Source: an uncultured Carboxylicivirga sp. | Lineage (GTDB): Bacteria; Bacteroidota; Bacteroidia; Bacteroidales; Marinilabiliaceae | Reading direction: 5' to 3' | Assembly: GCA_947491945.1 (NCBI GenBank) | Contig: CANLLN010000008.1 | Location: 1 to 64,000, forward strand | Length of the DNA: 64,000 bases | In this document: piece after piece, positions 43,013 through 55,300 of the stretch | How positions within the stretch are numbered: position 1 is the stretch's first letter | How the letters are laid out: every line of letters starts with the position of its first letter | Made by a program: the position numbers and the translations under genes | The notes under the pieces: model-generated | What the model saw: only the letters and a program-made list of their open reading frames with translations | Told to the model about the DNA's origin: nothing | The model's database searches: none

Positions 43013-45487
43013 ATGCGTTATATAAGTTTATTCATAATATGTTTGCTGGTCACCGTATTCCATTCGTGCTCATCACCTCAGGTTCGTTCGAGAGAATCGT
43101 TTAATGAAGATTGGTTGTTTTGCAAAGGCGAAACAGGTCAGGAGCATCAGTGTAAATTTAATGATGCCCATTGGCGAAAGCTGAGTTTACCTCATGATTG
43201 GGCCATAGAAGGGCCTTTTGATGAGTCAAATGATGCACGTACCGGGGGATTACCCGTATACGGAACTGCTTGGTATCGCAAGCATTTCATTGTTGACAAA
43301 GCGGAGCAAGGTAACTGTGTAACCATCGAATTTGATGGCGTTATGAACAATGCAGAAGTGTATCTGAATGGACACAAAGTTGGCGAACGGCCATTTGGAT
43401 ATATTGGATTTGAAGTCGATTTGACACCCCACATCAAGTTCGGAGAAGAAAATATATTGTCAGTGCGTGTTAATCCAGAAGAGTTATCGGCACGCTGGTA
43501 TCCGGGAGCTGGCATCTACCGGAATACTTGGCTCGAGATAAAACATCCAGTTCATGTGGCTCATTGGGGTACTTATATCACAACACCACAAATCAATGAG
43601 GATGAAGCATTACTTAATGTACAAACTACGATTGAAAATAAGCAACTCTTAAAAGGTAAGTTCTCCATAGAGACATTGGTAATTGATACTTTGGGACATA
43701 ACGTGGCATATAGTAAAGGCAATGTTGTGTTCGAGGGGGCCAGGCAAGCAGAGGTTAACCAGCAATTGGTTGTTAAAAAACCACAACGATGGCATTTGGA
43801 TAATCCTTATCTTTATAAGGTTCAGACCAAGCTTAAGAAAGACGGTGCTTATATCGATAGTTATGAAAGTACTTTTGGAATTAGAACGATTGAATATACA
43901 AAGGAAAATGGGTTTCTACTGAATGGTAAACAAGTGCAGTTTAAAGGCGTTTGCATGCATCACGATTTAGGCCCTTTGGGAGCAGCGGTTAATTACAGGG
44001 CCACAGAACGTCAACTGGAAATTATGAAAGGCCTAGGTGTCAATGCCATTCGAACGGCCCATAATCCGCCATCGCCTGAACAATTAGAGTTGTGTGATAA
44101 GATGGGTATACTGGTTCAGGTAGAAGCTTTTGATGAATGGAAAGCCGGAAAAGTAGAAAATGGATATAATAAGTATTGGGATGATTGGCATGAGAGAGAC
44201 CTGCGGGATATGATAAAACGCGATCGTAACCATCCCTCAGTAGTGATGTGGAGCATTGGTAATGAGATAAAAGAGCAGCGAAAAAAGAACGGGGGAAAAT
44301 TGGCTAAACACCTGGTTAATATCTGTCATGATGAAGATCCTACACGTCCTGTGACCGCAGGTCTTAGTCAGTATCCACACTGTATTACAAACGGATTGGC
44401 CGATGCTGTTGATGTGGTTGGCTTAAATTATAAGCCTACTCAGTATACGAATGTTCTCCAGTATAATCCAAATTTTATTGTGTATGGTTCTGAGACTTCC
44501 TCTGTAGTGAGTTCGAGAGGTGTTTATCATTTACCAATTGAAAACTATGAAAAGCATGAGTCGTTACAAGTAACCAGTTATGATATTGTAAGTCCACCAT
44601 GGGCTTATCCGCCAGATTTTGAGACTAATGCTCAGGAAACGATGTCACACTCATTGGGGGAATTTGTATGGACAGGATTTGATTACCTGGGCGAGCCAAC
44701 TCCTTATAATGGCAAAGACAATATGACACACGGCAAATGGACTGGGGATTGGCCATCGCGCAGTTCCTACTTTGGTATTGTTGACCTATGTGGCTTTCCA
44801 AAGGATCGCTACTATTACTACCAAAGTATCTGGACTGAGAAACCAATGGTGCATATTCTGCCACACTGGAACTGGGAAGATTCACCTCACAAAGCAATAC
44901 CGGTGTACTGTTATACCAATTGTGATGAAGCTGAACTGTTTTTAAATGGTAAGTCACTTGGTAAAAAAGTGATGGGAGAAGATAAAACCACCATCCCTGC
45001 GGATTTCGTGTGGTGGAAAAAGCCGGAAACAACATGGGATTCGCCTTACCGTTTGAATTGGAATGTTGCCTATGAGCCGGGCCAACTAAAAGTTGTGGCA
45101 TACAATAATGGGAAAGCAGTAGCTGAAAAAATAATTGTTACAGCTGGTGAACCATACCAAATAAAGCTGCTTCCTGATAGAAATACAATTAAAGCCGACG
45201 GGTATGACTTATCATTTATTACTGTTCGGGTTGAAGATGAGAATGGTAATTTATGCCCGTTAGCTGATAATATGGTTAGATTTGATGTGGAAGGTCCAGC
45301 ATGTATTGCTGCGGTAGGAAATGGAAATGCTGCCACTACAGAACCGTTTCAGGCTGATCATCGCAAAGCGTTTAATGGTTTATGTATGTTGATTATTAAA
45401 AGTAAAGCTGGCGAGGGTGGGCTTGTTAACATTAAAGCTACCGCAGAAAAATTAAGTGCAGCTCAAATCACTATTGAGGTTGAGTAG
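43013..45487 (+). CDS. GH2 beta-galactosidase-type lipoprotein
   Basis: 824 residues with lipobox FHSCSS. GH2 domains come in order: sugar-binding jelly roll (about 30-190, DWAIEGPFDESNDARTGGLP, YPGAGIYRNTWLE), Ig-like domain (about 195-300), and a TIM barrel with GVCMHHDLGPLG, acid/base E418 in MWSIGNEIKEQ and nucleophile E494 in YGSETSSV. DUF4982-like and Ig-like modules follow (about 625-824, ELFLNGKSLGKKV, VEDENGNLCPLADN). This is the compact Bacteroidota beta-galactosidase type, distinct from the LacZ-like neighbour. It probably removes terminal beta-galactose from oligosaccharides released by the agarase. Confidence 0.92.
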   Translation: MRYISLFIICLLVTVFHSCSSPQVRSRESFNEDWLFCKGETGQEHQCKFNDAHWRKLSLPHDWAIEGPFDESNDARTGGLPVYGTAWYRKHFIVDKAEQGNCVTIEFDGVMNNAEVYLNGHKVGERPFGYIGFEVDLTPHIKFGEENILSVRVNPEELSARWYPGAGIYRNTWLEIKHPVHVAHWGTYITTPQINEDEALLNVQTTIENKQLLKGKFSIETLVIDTLGHNVAYSKGNVVFEGARQAEVNQQLVVKKPQRWHLDNPYLYKVQTKLKKDGAYIDSYESTFGIRTIEYTKENGFLLNGKQVQFKGVCMHHDLGPLGAAVNYRATERQLEIMKGLGVNAIRTAHNPPSPEQLELCDKMGILVQVEAFDEWKAGKVENGYNKYWDDWHERDLRDMIKRDRNHPSVVMWSIGNEIKEQRKKNGGKLAKHLVNICHDEDPTRPVTAGLSQYPHCITNGLADAVDVVGLNYKPTQYTNVLQYNPNFIVYGSETSSVVSSRGVYHLPIENYEKHESLQVTSYDIVSPPWAYPPDFETNAQETMSHSLGEFVWTGFDYLGEPTPYNGKDNMTHGKWTGDWPSRSSYFGIVDLCGFPKDRYYYYQSIWTEKPMVHILPHWNWEDSPHKAIPVYCYTNCDEAELFLNGKSLGKKVMGEDKTTIPADFVWWKKPETTWDSPYRLNWNVAYEPGQLKVVAYNNGKAVAEKIIVTAGEPYQIKLLPDRNTIKADGYDLSFITVRVEDENGNLCPLADNMVRFDVEGPACIAAVGNGNAATTEPFQADHRKAFNGLCMLIIKSKAGEGGLVNIKATAEKLSAAQITIEVE

Positions 45488-48661
<3,174 letters not shown>

Positions 48662-49378
48662 CCTGTTAGTTCTCAAGGATTCGAAGGAGCGACGAAATTA
48701 GCCACTTTAAAGTCATGTATCTAAGAACGTTTTGAACATCTTATTGCTATTGAGATAATTTTCATGGCGTTTTAAAGCTAAGTTGGTAAACATTTAAATG
48801 CTTGGTTTTAGATGGAGCGCATCACCACCGTTCATTCTACATAGCCAAGCTGTTCTTGCCAATTCAACAGAAAGACGGGTTAGGTGGCTGAGGCCTAATA
48901 AAGTATTTTAAGCCATAGCCTTTGATATCGCAATCGCAAAGATATGACGGGCGGTGTGATTAGCAAAAGCGACGCCTGATGCTCAATGGATGAGCATGAT
49001 GTCCTAAGAAGGCGGGTGAAACACAGCTGTATTTCACATTGTCTATAAGCCATTTGATTATTCTTTGACGATTTATGGAAATACAGTCAAGTTTTACACC
49101 TTTAGAGGGCATGCCCATCCATTGTAATACGCTGCCAGTCGCTTCCTTTTGCAAATGACACCAACCCTGTTTAATAGGTGGCTTAAGCGATATCAAATAC
49201 CTCAATCCATATCAGAGAGAAAGTTATTACCAGGTTTAGTCGGGTTCGATTTAAGTTTTATTTCTGAGATTGAAACTGGGCTAATACAATGGTTAAATTA
49301 ATCTCTTACGAAGTGGATGCAAGATGTGTTTTTAGGTACCTAAAAACGAAATGCTTGCTCTACGAGAGTCAATGAAAA
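48662..49378. other. 717-base stretch without a recognised gene
   Basis: No frame here gives a convincing protein; an 81-codon frame on the minus strand (48960-49205) is Cys/His/Lys-rich and matches nothing I know. The sequence is less AT-rich than normal spacers and has internal GATATCGC-containing similarities (48925 and 49187). It lies between the end of the catabolic genes and an integrase, so it may be the relic of a mobile element or hold a non-coding RNA. Confidence 0.5.
49329..49346. repeat. Perfect 18-base palindrome
   Basis: TTTTTAGGTACCTAAAAA reads the same on both strands. It lies 80 bases beyond the 3' end of the integrase gene. It could be a recombinase or regulator site, or part of a hairpin RNA. 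There is no second copy in the window that I can see. Confidence 0.5.
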
Positions 49379-49409
49379 ACCTCGCCATTTGTTCCCCAAA
49401 TAACGAGGT
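49379..49409 (-). terminator. Terminator of the integrase gene
   Basis: On the minus strand ACCTCGTTATTTG pairs with CAAATGGCGAGGT (one mismatch region) around GGGAA and is followed by TTTTTC. It lies 17 bases after the integrase stop. Confidence 0.8.
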
Positions 49410-49425
49410 GAAAATCCAAACAATT

Positions 49426-50622
49426 TTAAAGCAGTGTTTTCAGTTTTTTCATATCCTGACTGATTTTAGAATCAATAATTTTCCCATATATCTGAGTAGT
49501 TTTTAATGAGGTGTGACCTAACATCTTACTTACGGTTTCAATAGGTACTCCATTGGCTAACGTAATCGAAGTAGCAAATGTATGTCGAGCCACATGCATA
49601 GTCAATTGTTTCTTTATTTGGCAGATATCAGCAATTTCTTTTAGATATGAATTCATCTTTTGGTTAGAGTTGATTGGCAATAATTTACCTTTCTGATTGC
49701 TTACTGGATGATTTTGATATTTATCTATAATAGCTTTAGCTTTTGGCAGTATTGGGATGCGACAACGTGTACCTGTTTTAATTCTGTCAACAACTATCCA
49801 TAACTCACCATCATCACCTGAAATTAGGTTGCTCTTTGACAAGCTCGCAATATCAGAATAAGAAAGCCCAGTGTAACAAGCGAATATAAAAATATCTCGA
49901 ACGACACTAATGCGTTCAATATCAAATATTTTTGTTTCTAAGGTATTAATCTCTTGTAGGGAAAGATAATCTCGTTTGCCTTTATAATGTTTAATTTTAA
50001 AGTTTGAATAGGGATTCTTATCCAATTGATTCATCGCCACTGCATCATTTAAAATTTTCCGTAATTGCTTGTGGTATTTGCTAACAGAATGATCGCTTAC
50101 GTGATGCTTTACTTTTAGGTATGTATCAAAAGCGTTCAAAAAATTGTAGTCAATTTTGTGCAAGGGGATGTCATCTTGATACTTGGTTTCTTTGAGAAAC
50201 AATTGTAGTCTTTTTAAGGTCGTTTTGTAGTGTTTATATGTACCGTTTGCATAGCCAAAACCGACTTTCTTTTCTATTGTTTGTATAACCAACTTAAATA
50301 CATCTAATAGATAGTAATAACTAGAACCAATTAGATGTTCTTTTATAGTAGAAATGTCAAAATCATCGCCGAGAGCTTCTAGTTTATAATATACCTCATG
50401 AACTTTTGAGGTTATTCTATTGAGCTGCTTATTCAATAATCTCGCATCGGGATGTTTACCAATTACAAGCTGTCCATCTTTATCCCAAAATTCAGCCTTA
50501 ATAAAAATGCCTGTTGAAAGTTCAATTCTTTGACCAGATAAGGTGGCTCTTATATATAATGGGTGAGAGCCATCTTTCTTTTGTTTGGATGTCTTTAAAA
50601 GGAAGTTTGTTGTAATTCTCAT
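49426..50622 (-). CDS. Tyrosine recombinase / integrase (Bacteroidetes mobile-element type)
   Basis: 398 residues. An N-terminal arm-binding domain (LYIRATLSGQRIELSTGIFI), a SAM-like core-binding domain (about 105-205) and a catalytic domain (about 215-398) are present. Catalytic residues are K282, H343-x-x-R346 in MHVARHTFAT, H370 in MLGHTSLKTTQIYG and nucleophile Y379. The first Arg of the usual tetrad is replaced: TGLSYSDIASL has Ser254 there, as I recall for the CTnDOT integrase group. The gene points away from the tRNA-Arg gene on the same strand, about 290 bases beyond its 3' end. That is the usual arrangement of an island integrase beside its tRNA attachment site. No excisionase or transfer genes are visible nearby. 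Confidence 0.9.
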   Translation of the reverse strand: MRITTNFLLKTSKQKKDGSHPLYIRATLSGQRIELSTGIFIKAEFWDKDGQLVIGKHPDARLLNKQLNRITSKVHEVYYKLEALGDDFDISTIKEHLIGSSYYYLLDVFKLVIQTIEKKVGFGYANGTYKHYKTTLKRLQLFLKETKYQDDIPLHKIDYNFLNAFDTYLKVKHHVSDHSVSKYHKQLRKILNDAVAMNQLDKNPYSNFKIKHYKGKRDYLSLQEINTLETKIFDIERISVVRDIFIFACYTGLSYSDIASLSKSNLISGDDGELWIVVDRIKTGTRCRIPILPKAKAIIDKYQNHPVSNQKGKLLPINSNQKMNSYLKEIADICQIKKQLTMHVARHTFATSITLANGVPIETVSKMLGHTSLKTTQIYGKIIDSKISQDMKKLKTLL

Positions 50623-50850
50623 AACACACAGTTTTAAAAGTTAAAAAATTCTGTGTCCTGATGGTCTCTAAGTTATGTAGGTGAATTACTATTTCAAAAC
50701 CTAAAGAGTATCAAAACACACCAATTTAAATTTCAAAATATCAGAATGTTACAATTTGCCGAGACCTATTTTGTCGGATTTGGAATGGGTCTCGATTTAG
50801 TCTCGATTGATACCTTATTTTATGCTATTTTTTGACATTTAGAGAAAAAC

Positions 50851-50886
50851 AAAAAGCGCTTAAAATATTGATTTTAAGCGCTTTTT
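50851..50886. terminator. Long perfect hairpin, terminator after tRNA-Arg
   Basis: AAAAAGCGCTTAAAAT and ATTTTAAGCGCTTTTT form a perfect 16-base stem with a 4-base loop, flanked by A and T runs on both sides, so it can stop transcription both ways. It lies 24 bases beyond the 3' end of tRNA-Arg. The rest of 50623-50850 shows no gene. Confidence 0.85.
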
Positions 50887-50909
50887 ACTGTTTTTGAATA
50901 TCTTAAAAG

Positions 50910-50983
50910 TGATCCCGGCGGGATTCGAACCCACGACCCACAGCTTAGAAGGCTGTTGCTCTATCCAACTGAGCTACGGGACC
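50910..50983 (-). tRNA. tRNA-Arg (anticodon TCT)
   Basis: 74 bases on the minus strand fold into a full cloverleaf. The acceptor arm is GGTCCCG/CGGGATC with one G-T pair and discriminator A. The D-arm contains AGCTCAGTTGGATAGAGC. The anticodon arm ACAGC-CTTCTAA-GCTGT has anticodon TCT. The T-arm is GTGGG-TTCGAAT-CCCGC. CCA is not encoded. It is the probable attachment site for the neighbouring integrase. Confidence 0.95.
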
Positions 50984-51177
50984 ATTTCTTAGTGCTTTTC
51001 CTTAAAAGCGATGCAAAGATAGTTGTTCAACTCGGTTATTCAAATAAAAAATGCCCTTTTTTCTTGTGCTGGATTCCTTTCAAGGGCTCTGAGATGGGCT
51101 AAATCGCATATGTTCAGGAGGAAGAAGTGAATATTTTTTTTCGCAGGAATTTGCATCAGGAAGCGTCATATGCTTGT

Positions 51178-51193
51178 TCAACATGATTATGTT
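51178..51193. promoter_or_regulatory. Palindrome-like TCAACATGATTATGTT
   Basis: The same 16 bases occur at 3941-3956, and a perfect palindromic variant at 7077-7090. All three lie in gene-free DNA upstream of plus-strand transcription units. A shared repressor site is possible; chance is not excluded. Confidence 0.3.
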
Positions 51194-51201
51194 ATTAGCT
51201 A

Positions 51202-51217
51202 TGTTCGTTTGTGAACA
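51202..51217. promoter_or_regulatory. Candidate operator TGTTC-N6-GAACA, site 1
   Basis: TGTTCGTTTGTGAACA is an inverted repeat with 5-base arms and a 6-base spacer, 194 bases before the ABC transporter gene. A second site of the same form begins 74 bases further on, close to seven DNA turns. Confidence 0.5.
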
Positions 51218-51273
51218 ATATTTATTGTAAATTGAGACTTGTTATTGGGCAGCATGTTGGCAAGTGATGCAAT

Positions 51274-51313
51274 AGTGTTCGAATTTGAACATATTGTATC
51301 AGAATCGAACACT
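51274..51313. promoter_or_regulatory. Candidate operator TGTTC-N6-GAACA, site 2, nested in a longer inverted repeat
   Basis: TGTTCGAATTTGAACA (51276-51291) repeats the site 1 form. It is nested in an outer perfect repeat AGTGTTCG (51274-51281) / CGAACACT (51306-51313). A dimeric regulator binding here would control the export genes starting at 51411. The remaining bases of 50984-51410 are AT-rich and hold no gene. Confidence 0.5.
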
Positions 51314-51410
51314 ATCAATAAGCTTTTAAATATTTAAAAGTCTATTGTTTAATGAAATAATTATGTTGGTACGCTTTTAGCTGCTGCCAAGTAACCTAAA
51401 CTCAATTATT

Positions 51411-52307
51411 TTGAAAATACAGATTAACGACCTTAGTCAGGTGTATAAAAATGACTTTCGGGCACTCAATAAGGTTAACCTTGAGATTAATCCGGGTATG
51501 TTCGGCCTGCTGGGACCCAATGGAGCCGGTAAATCAACCTTAATGCGGATATTAGTTACCCTGCTGCGTCCCACACATGGCGAGGTAATGGTGAACGACA
51601 TGCCTTTATCAAAAAATCGTGCCGAGGTGCGTTCTATGTTGGGTTACCTGCCTCAGGACTTCCGCTTCTTCGCCAAATTACGCACTTGGGAGTTTCTGGA
51701 TTATGCAGCTTCAATGGCGGGTATTAAAGGTAAAAAGGATAGGTTAGCAGCCGTTGATGAGCTATTGGAACAGGTGGGGCTGTTTGATGTGCGCAACCGT
51801 TATGCCAATAAGCTATCCGGGGGTATGAAGCGACGTCTGGGGATTGCACAGGCCTTGATAGGTGATCCGAAGATAATTGTTGTGGATGAGCCCACCACAG
51901 GTCTCGACCCGGAAGAACGTATTCGTTTTCGTAATATCCTATCTAACCTTAGTCAAAAAGAAGTCATCATTATTTTGTCAACCCATATTGTGGGCGATAT
52001 CTCATCCACCTGCCGGCAAATGGCTTTGCTTAATCGCGGGCAGGTTCATTTTCAGGGCTCCCCTGAGGAGTTCATTAATCAGTCAGCGGGTCATGTTTTT
52101 AAAGCCAGTGTGTCATTCGAGCAGATGAAGCTCATTAGCGAACAGTATCCGGTTATTACCTCCGTGCCGGGTGCCGGTGGATATGAAATAGAATTTGTGG
52201 CCAACGAAGTGAATGGGTGGGAAACGACTGCCGTAGAACCCAATCTGGAGCACGCCTATGTGTATTTTATGGAATATGTGGCCAACGAAAAATTTCAGTA
52301 TCAATGA
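51411..52307 (+). CDS. ABC transporter ATP-binding protein
   Basis: 298 residues starting at TTG 51411; no ATG is available before the Walker A motif, so a TTG start is likely. Walker A is GPNGAGKST (35-43), the Q-loop is YLPQDF, the ABC signature is LSGGM (135-139), Walker B is IIVVDEPTTGLDPEER (D159, E160), and the H-loop His is in LSTHIVGDI. This is the ABC-2 type with a single ATPase. It powers the membrane protein encoded next, with which it overlaps by ATGA. Expression may be controlled through the inverted repeats 100-210 bases upstream. The substrate is unknown. Confidence 0.93.
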   Translation: MKIQINDLSQVYKNDFRALNKVNLEINPGMFGLLGPNGAGKSTLMRILVTLLRPTHGEVMVNDMPLSKNRAEVRSMLGYLPQDFRFFAKLRTWEFLDYAASMAGIKGKKDRLAAVDELLEQVGLFDVRNRYANKLSGGMKRRLGIAQALIGDPKIIVVDEPTTGLDPEERIRFRNILSNLSQKEVIIILSTHIVGDISSTCRQMALLNRGQVHFQGSPEEFINQSAGHVFKASVSFEQMKLISEQYPVITSVPGAGGYEIEFVANEVNGWETTAVEPNLEHAYVYFMEYVANEKFQYQ

Positions 52308-55300
52308 TTTCCTTCTTCAATATTTCTACTGTTGCGCGCTTCGAATCTAAAACCCTGTTTCGAAGTTGGTTCTTTCGAATCTTTTCCATCATAATACTGG
52401 CTTTTATTCTGATGTTTAACATTTTTGGCATTGCAGCTGTAGCTGATGGAGGATGGCAAGGGCGCGTATTGCCGTCGGCAGCGCCTTACTTTAATCTGTG
52501 GCTGCTTAACATTGCACAGGCGGTAATAGCCGTGTTTTTGTCGGCCGATTTCCTGGGGCGCGATAAAAAACTGGATACCACCGAGGCTTTTTATGTCAGA
52601 AGCATGACCAACACCGAGTATGTGCTGGGAAAGACCTTTGGTGTATTAAAGGTTTTTGTGGTGTTAAACGCCATTGTTTTACTTAGTGCTTTGGTATTTA
52701 TGCTGATTGGCAACGAGGCACCCATTGACTGGATATCCTATATTGCCTATCCGCTTCTTATTTCAATGCCCACGCTGGTGTTTATTTTGGGGCTGTCATT
52801 TTTTACCATGACGCTTATCCGCAACCAGGCTGTTACCTTTGTTTTACTCCTGGGGTTTATCGCCTTATCATTGTTTTATTTGGGCAATAGGTATTTAGGT
52901 TTATTCGATGTATTGGGATTCTTCACGCCTTTTATGCGTTCCGATTTTACAGGATTTCAGGATGTATTTCACTTAGTACAGCATCGTCTTTTATATTTTC
53001 TTCTGGGTACTTTCTTTATTTTGGCCACTATCTGGCGCTTACCGCGACTGGAGCAGCAAAAATTCAATAAGCCTATCTTATTAACAGGAATGTTTACCTT
53101 GTTGGGTGTTTCTGCCCTGCTAACAGGTAAATTATACATAAATGACAGTGAGGGAAGTGCCCTTCAGGATAAAATCGTAGCGCTTAACAAGCAATTAAAA
53201 CCATCGGCTTATCAAATAGTGGCCTATGAAATGGAGCTGAGGCATCATCCTACAGCTATTGAATGCAAGGCAGAGATGCAGATTTCAAAGGTTAATGACG
53301 GGGACAGTAGCCTTAAACTCGTTTTGAATCCGGGATTGAAGGTCGACCTTTGTTTAATCAATGCAAAGCAGGTGTCCTTCAAGCGCGATGCCCATATCCT
53401 TACCATTCAGGCAAATGATTTACCAACGGATTCTTTTGAGTTGGAACTGCAATATAAAGGAACGATTACTGATGAAGCACTGTATGTGGATGTTGATGAA
53501 GAAGTTAAGTTGGCAGAGAATCGTCTTGATCCTTTGCTCGCAGGCAAGCAATACAGCTTTATTCAAGATGATTACGTGTTGCTCACGCGCGAATCAGCAT
53601 GGTACCCGGTGCTTGCTGATAAACAATATTGGACGAGCTATCCCTTTACACATATGAAGCTGTCCGTTCAGACTTTTCCCGGTTTAGATGTTATCGCACA
53701 AGGCAAAAAGGATAGTCTGGATATTGCTTCCTATCGTTTTATAAATGATAAGCCACTGAATGCCTACAGCTTAATAATAGGTGATTATGAGCACCATTCT
53801 ATCAGGGTGGATAGTGTTGAGTTTAATCTCTATCATCATAAAAGGCACGTGGCCTATAAGGAGTATTTCACAGAACTTAATGATACCATTCCGCATATTA
53901 TCAAAAATATTAAAGATGATTTTGAACGCAAACTAGGCGTTGATTATCCATTTGAGCGCTTCTCGGTGGTTGAAACACCCATTAATTTTTACACTTATAT
54001 TCGCAACTGGTCATTGGCTACAGAGAGTGTGATGCCAGAGATGGTACTATTCCCGGAAAGTGGAGGCGGAACCTGGCAAAATGACCTTCATAGCATTCGT
54101 CGACGTGTGGACCGAAGAAAGGAGCGCTCCAATGAAGAGCAATCGGAGAAGGAGTTGCAGGTGGAGGTATTGAAAGACTACCTGGGCAGTAACTTCATTC
54201 GTCCGTCGCGCTTTTTCTTTGGCCGTAGACAAGCCGCCGAGCGCCATGTTGAAAACTGGGGTCGTCACCAGGTATTTCCTTTGTACTTTACCTATGCCAA
54301 TCGAGTAGAAGAGGAGGGTTACCCTTTACTTACCATTGCCATGGAAAATTATCTGCATCAGCGCCTGAGCGAAACACGACGTCGTGATTTTGGAGGCTTA
54401 TCCAGTAACGATGAAGTGATACTGAAGCTGAGAGAAAATAGTCTGAAAGAATTGATTGAGAAGGAAGATGTGAATACTCTGGGTAATGTATTTGCATCCA
54501 AAGGAAGCCAGTTGTTTTCCAATTTAAAGGTTGATGTGGGGCTGACCGACTTTGATAAGAAATTGGATAAGGTAATTCGTGACACTCGTTTTCAAAATCA
54601 AAGGGTAGAAGATTTTAAGCGCTTAATGAGTCAAATCAGTCGTACTGATTTTATGGCCTTATATGATAATTGGCTGAACGAATCCTATAAAGCTGCTTTT
54701 CTCTTTAGTTCGGTGGATGTGTTTGAAGTAAAGGATGGTAATCGGGTGCGTTACTTCCTGAACCTGCGGGTGGCCAACAAAGGAAATGCCGATGGGATAT
54801 TGAGCTTTACAGTGCGTGAAGGTATGCAACAGAGCGGACGGGGCCGTTTTCGTTCGCGTTTTCAAATGAATACGGAGGAAGGTAACGAACAGAGCTATCA
54901 GTTAAAGGCCGGACAAACTTACGAGCTTGGTTTTTTACTCGATGAAGAGCCGCGTGATATAACAGTTAATACTTTTCTGGCAGCCAATATTCCTTCAGCG
55001 CAAAATCTCACTTTGAATGCGGTGAAACGTAATACTAAGGTGAGTTTCTTTGAAGGTCTGCGTCCCTCCGCTAAAACGCTTCGCTATGCGGCAGCATCTG
55101 AAGTTATTGTAGATAACGAAGACAGTGGTTTTACCATTGTTAATACGGGAGAAAGCCGGACGGTGAAAGACTGGTGGGTGGCGATGCAAAACAAGGAGGA
55201 AGAAGATGAAAGCTATGGCATGATGCATTTCTGGAATCATCCCGTGAGTTGGAAACCCATTGTGGGCGAACAGTTCTTTGGTGAGTATTTAAAATCTGCT

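Noticed and set aside
48947-48962. TGACGGGCGGTGTG, identical to the antisense of a universal 16S rRNA segment
   Set aside because: Only 14 bases match; the flanks do not continue as rRNA on either strand and no other rRNA segments are near. Coincidence.
48960-49205. 81-codon minus-strand frame
   Set aside because: No recognisable domain, no signal, odd composition; treated as part of an unexplained non-coding stretch.
52217-52303. 29-codon extension of the ABC permease gene
   Set aside because: It overlaps the ATPase coding sequence in another frame; the ATGA overlap start at 52304 is typical and begins with a membrane-protein N-terminus.
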